DNA of 64,000 nt from Endomicrobium sp. (lineage in GTDB: Bacteria; Elusimicrobiota; Endomicrobiia; Endomicrobiales; Endomicrobiaceae), in the NCBI GenBank assembly GCA_031266535.1, contig JAISAS010000004.1:130531-194530 (forward strand), read 5' to 3'. The translations under genes and the position numbers were made by a program. Below are positions 63,071 through 64,000 of this stretch, piece by piece. Positions within the stretch are counted from its first letter, which is position 1; every line of letters starts with the position of its first letter. Under the pieces are notes generated by a model. The model was not told the origin of the DNA and did not search any database. It saw only the letters and a program-made list of their open reading frames with translations.

Positions 63071-64000
63071 TCAACACCAATTCACAAGTTTAAGACGTGC
63101 TGACGATTTTAGATTATCTTGGTCATATTTTAAACCACATTTTTTTTGTTTTAGATATGCTGCACAACCAATCATTGCAGCATTATCCGTGCAATAAATT
63201 TTAGATGGAATAAAAATCTTTATTTTATTTTCATTCCCTATTCGTAGAAACATTCTTCTTATTAGTAAATTAGCACTTACACCTCCACCTAAAACAATTT
63301 TACGTAGATTAAATTTCTTTGCAGCATCAAATGATTTAAAACAAAGTGTTTCAACTACAGCTTGTCTAAAAGAAGCACAAATGTCATTTAAATGATTTTT
63401 ATTTTTTATAGGATTCCTTTTTAAATAATTTAAAAGAGATGTCTTTATCCCAGAAAAAGAAAAATCCCAGCTTCCTTTCATATAAGATCTTGGAAATTTA
63501 ATTGCTTCAGGATTACCTTTATCCGCTTTTTTATCTATAATAGGGCCACCAGGATAAGAAAAACCCAGCATTTTAGCAGCTTTGTCAAAAGCTTCGCCAA
63601 CAGCATCATCTCTTGTGTTACCAAGTATTTTATATTTACCAAAATCTTCAACTATTATAAGAGCTGTGTGACCTCCTGATATTATTAGGCTTAAAAATGG
63701 GGGCGTAATATTCTTTTTTTCAATAAAAATAGAATATATATGTCCTTCTAAATGATTTACAGATATTATTGGTTTTTTATAAATGCAAGCAATGGATTTT
63801 GCAGCTACCGCTCCCACAAGCAAAGCCCCGGATAAACCTGGTCCTGCCGTAAAAGCTACAGCATCTATTTGTTTATTAAAATTAATAAAATTTATACCAG
63901 CATCTTTTAAAGCTTTATGTATTACTAAATTTATATTTTCCATATGCGCTCTACTTGCAAGCTCAGGAACAACACCAAAAAATTTGGAATGTATCTTTAT
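63071..64000 (-). CDS. tsaD: tRNA N6-adenosine threonylcarbamoyltransferase TsaD, 5' part beyond window edge
   Basis: TAGPGLSGALLVGA, SVNHLEGHIYS, GGHTALI. The frame is open to the edge (IKIHSKFFGVVPELASRAHMENI). Confidence 0.95.
   Translation of the reverse strand: MKIHSKFFGVVPELASRAHMENINLVIHKALKDAGINFINFNKQIDAVAFTAGPGLSGALLVGAVAAKSIACIYKKPIISVNHLEGHIYSIFIEKKNITPPFLSLIISGGHTALIIVEDFGKYKILGNTRDDAVGEAFDKAAKMLGFSYPGGPIIDKKADKGNPEAIKFPRSYMKGSWDFSFSGIKTSLLNYLKRNPIKNKNHLNDICASFRQAVVETLCFKSFDAAKKFNLRKIVLGGGVSANLLIRRMFLRIGNENKIKIFIPSKIYCTDNAAMIGCAAYLKQKKCGLKYDQDNLKSSARLKLVNWC

Noticed and set aside
1-64000. tRNA/rRNA genes, CRISPR arrays, IS elements, prophage, toxin-antitoxin or restriction systems
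   Set aside because: Intergenic regions were scanned by eye for GC-richer cloverleaf-like segments, regular repeats and transposase motifs and none were recognised. A tRNAscan/Infernal/CRISPR search would be needed to exclude them fully.

Overview
The window is 64 kb of AT-rich, densely packed bacterial chromosome. Nearly every stretch is a recognisable core gene: information processing, nucleotide, isoprenoid, envelope and transport functions. Genes run on + for about 0-7.1 kb (mnmE end, rsmA, dnaA, aspS, ybeY, recO, cardiolipin synthase). From about 7.2 to 60.7 kb they are essentially all on -, running from a nucleotide-sugar gene group down through recA, metK, class II RNR, guaA, the pst operon, glyQS, rpsB-tsf-pyrH-frr, the uppS-cdsA-dxr-rseP-ispG block, proS, lpd, gcvT, carA/carB, pyrG, rho, mnmG, rsmG and cstA. 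After that come a + strand LysM/M23 peptidase gene and - strand dusB and tsaD, the last cut by the window edge. I saw no rRNA, tRNA, CRISPR array, IS element or prophage. The style (low GC, few paralogs, scattered decay) fits a genome-reduced symbiont. My unverified taxonomic guess is an Endomicrobium-like Elusimicrobiota. Main points of interest: (1) two tandem PstB ATPases with complementary losses of ABC motifs, predicting an obligate heterodimer with one canonical and one degenerate ATP site; (2) purF inactivated by two single-nucleotide frameshifts plus loss of a glutaminase segment, next to otherwise intact amidotransferase genes and a purine permease; (3) polA reduced to its 5'-3' exonuclease domain, with a decaying remnant downstream; (4) cstA whose best-supported start codon is ATA behind a perfect Shine-Dalgarno; (5) a 57-aa 2[4Fe-4S] ferredoxin absent from the ORF track; (6) an inverted pair of DnaA boxes in front of dnaA.
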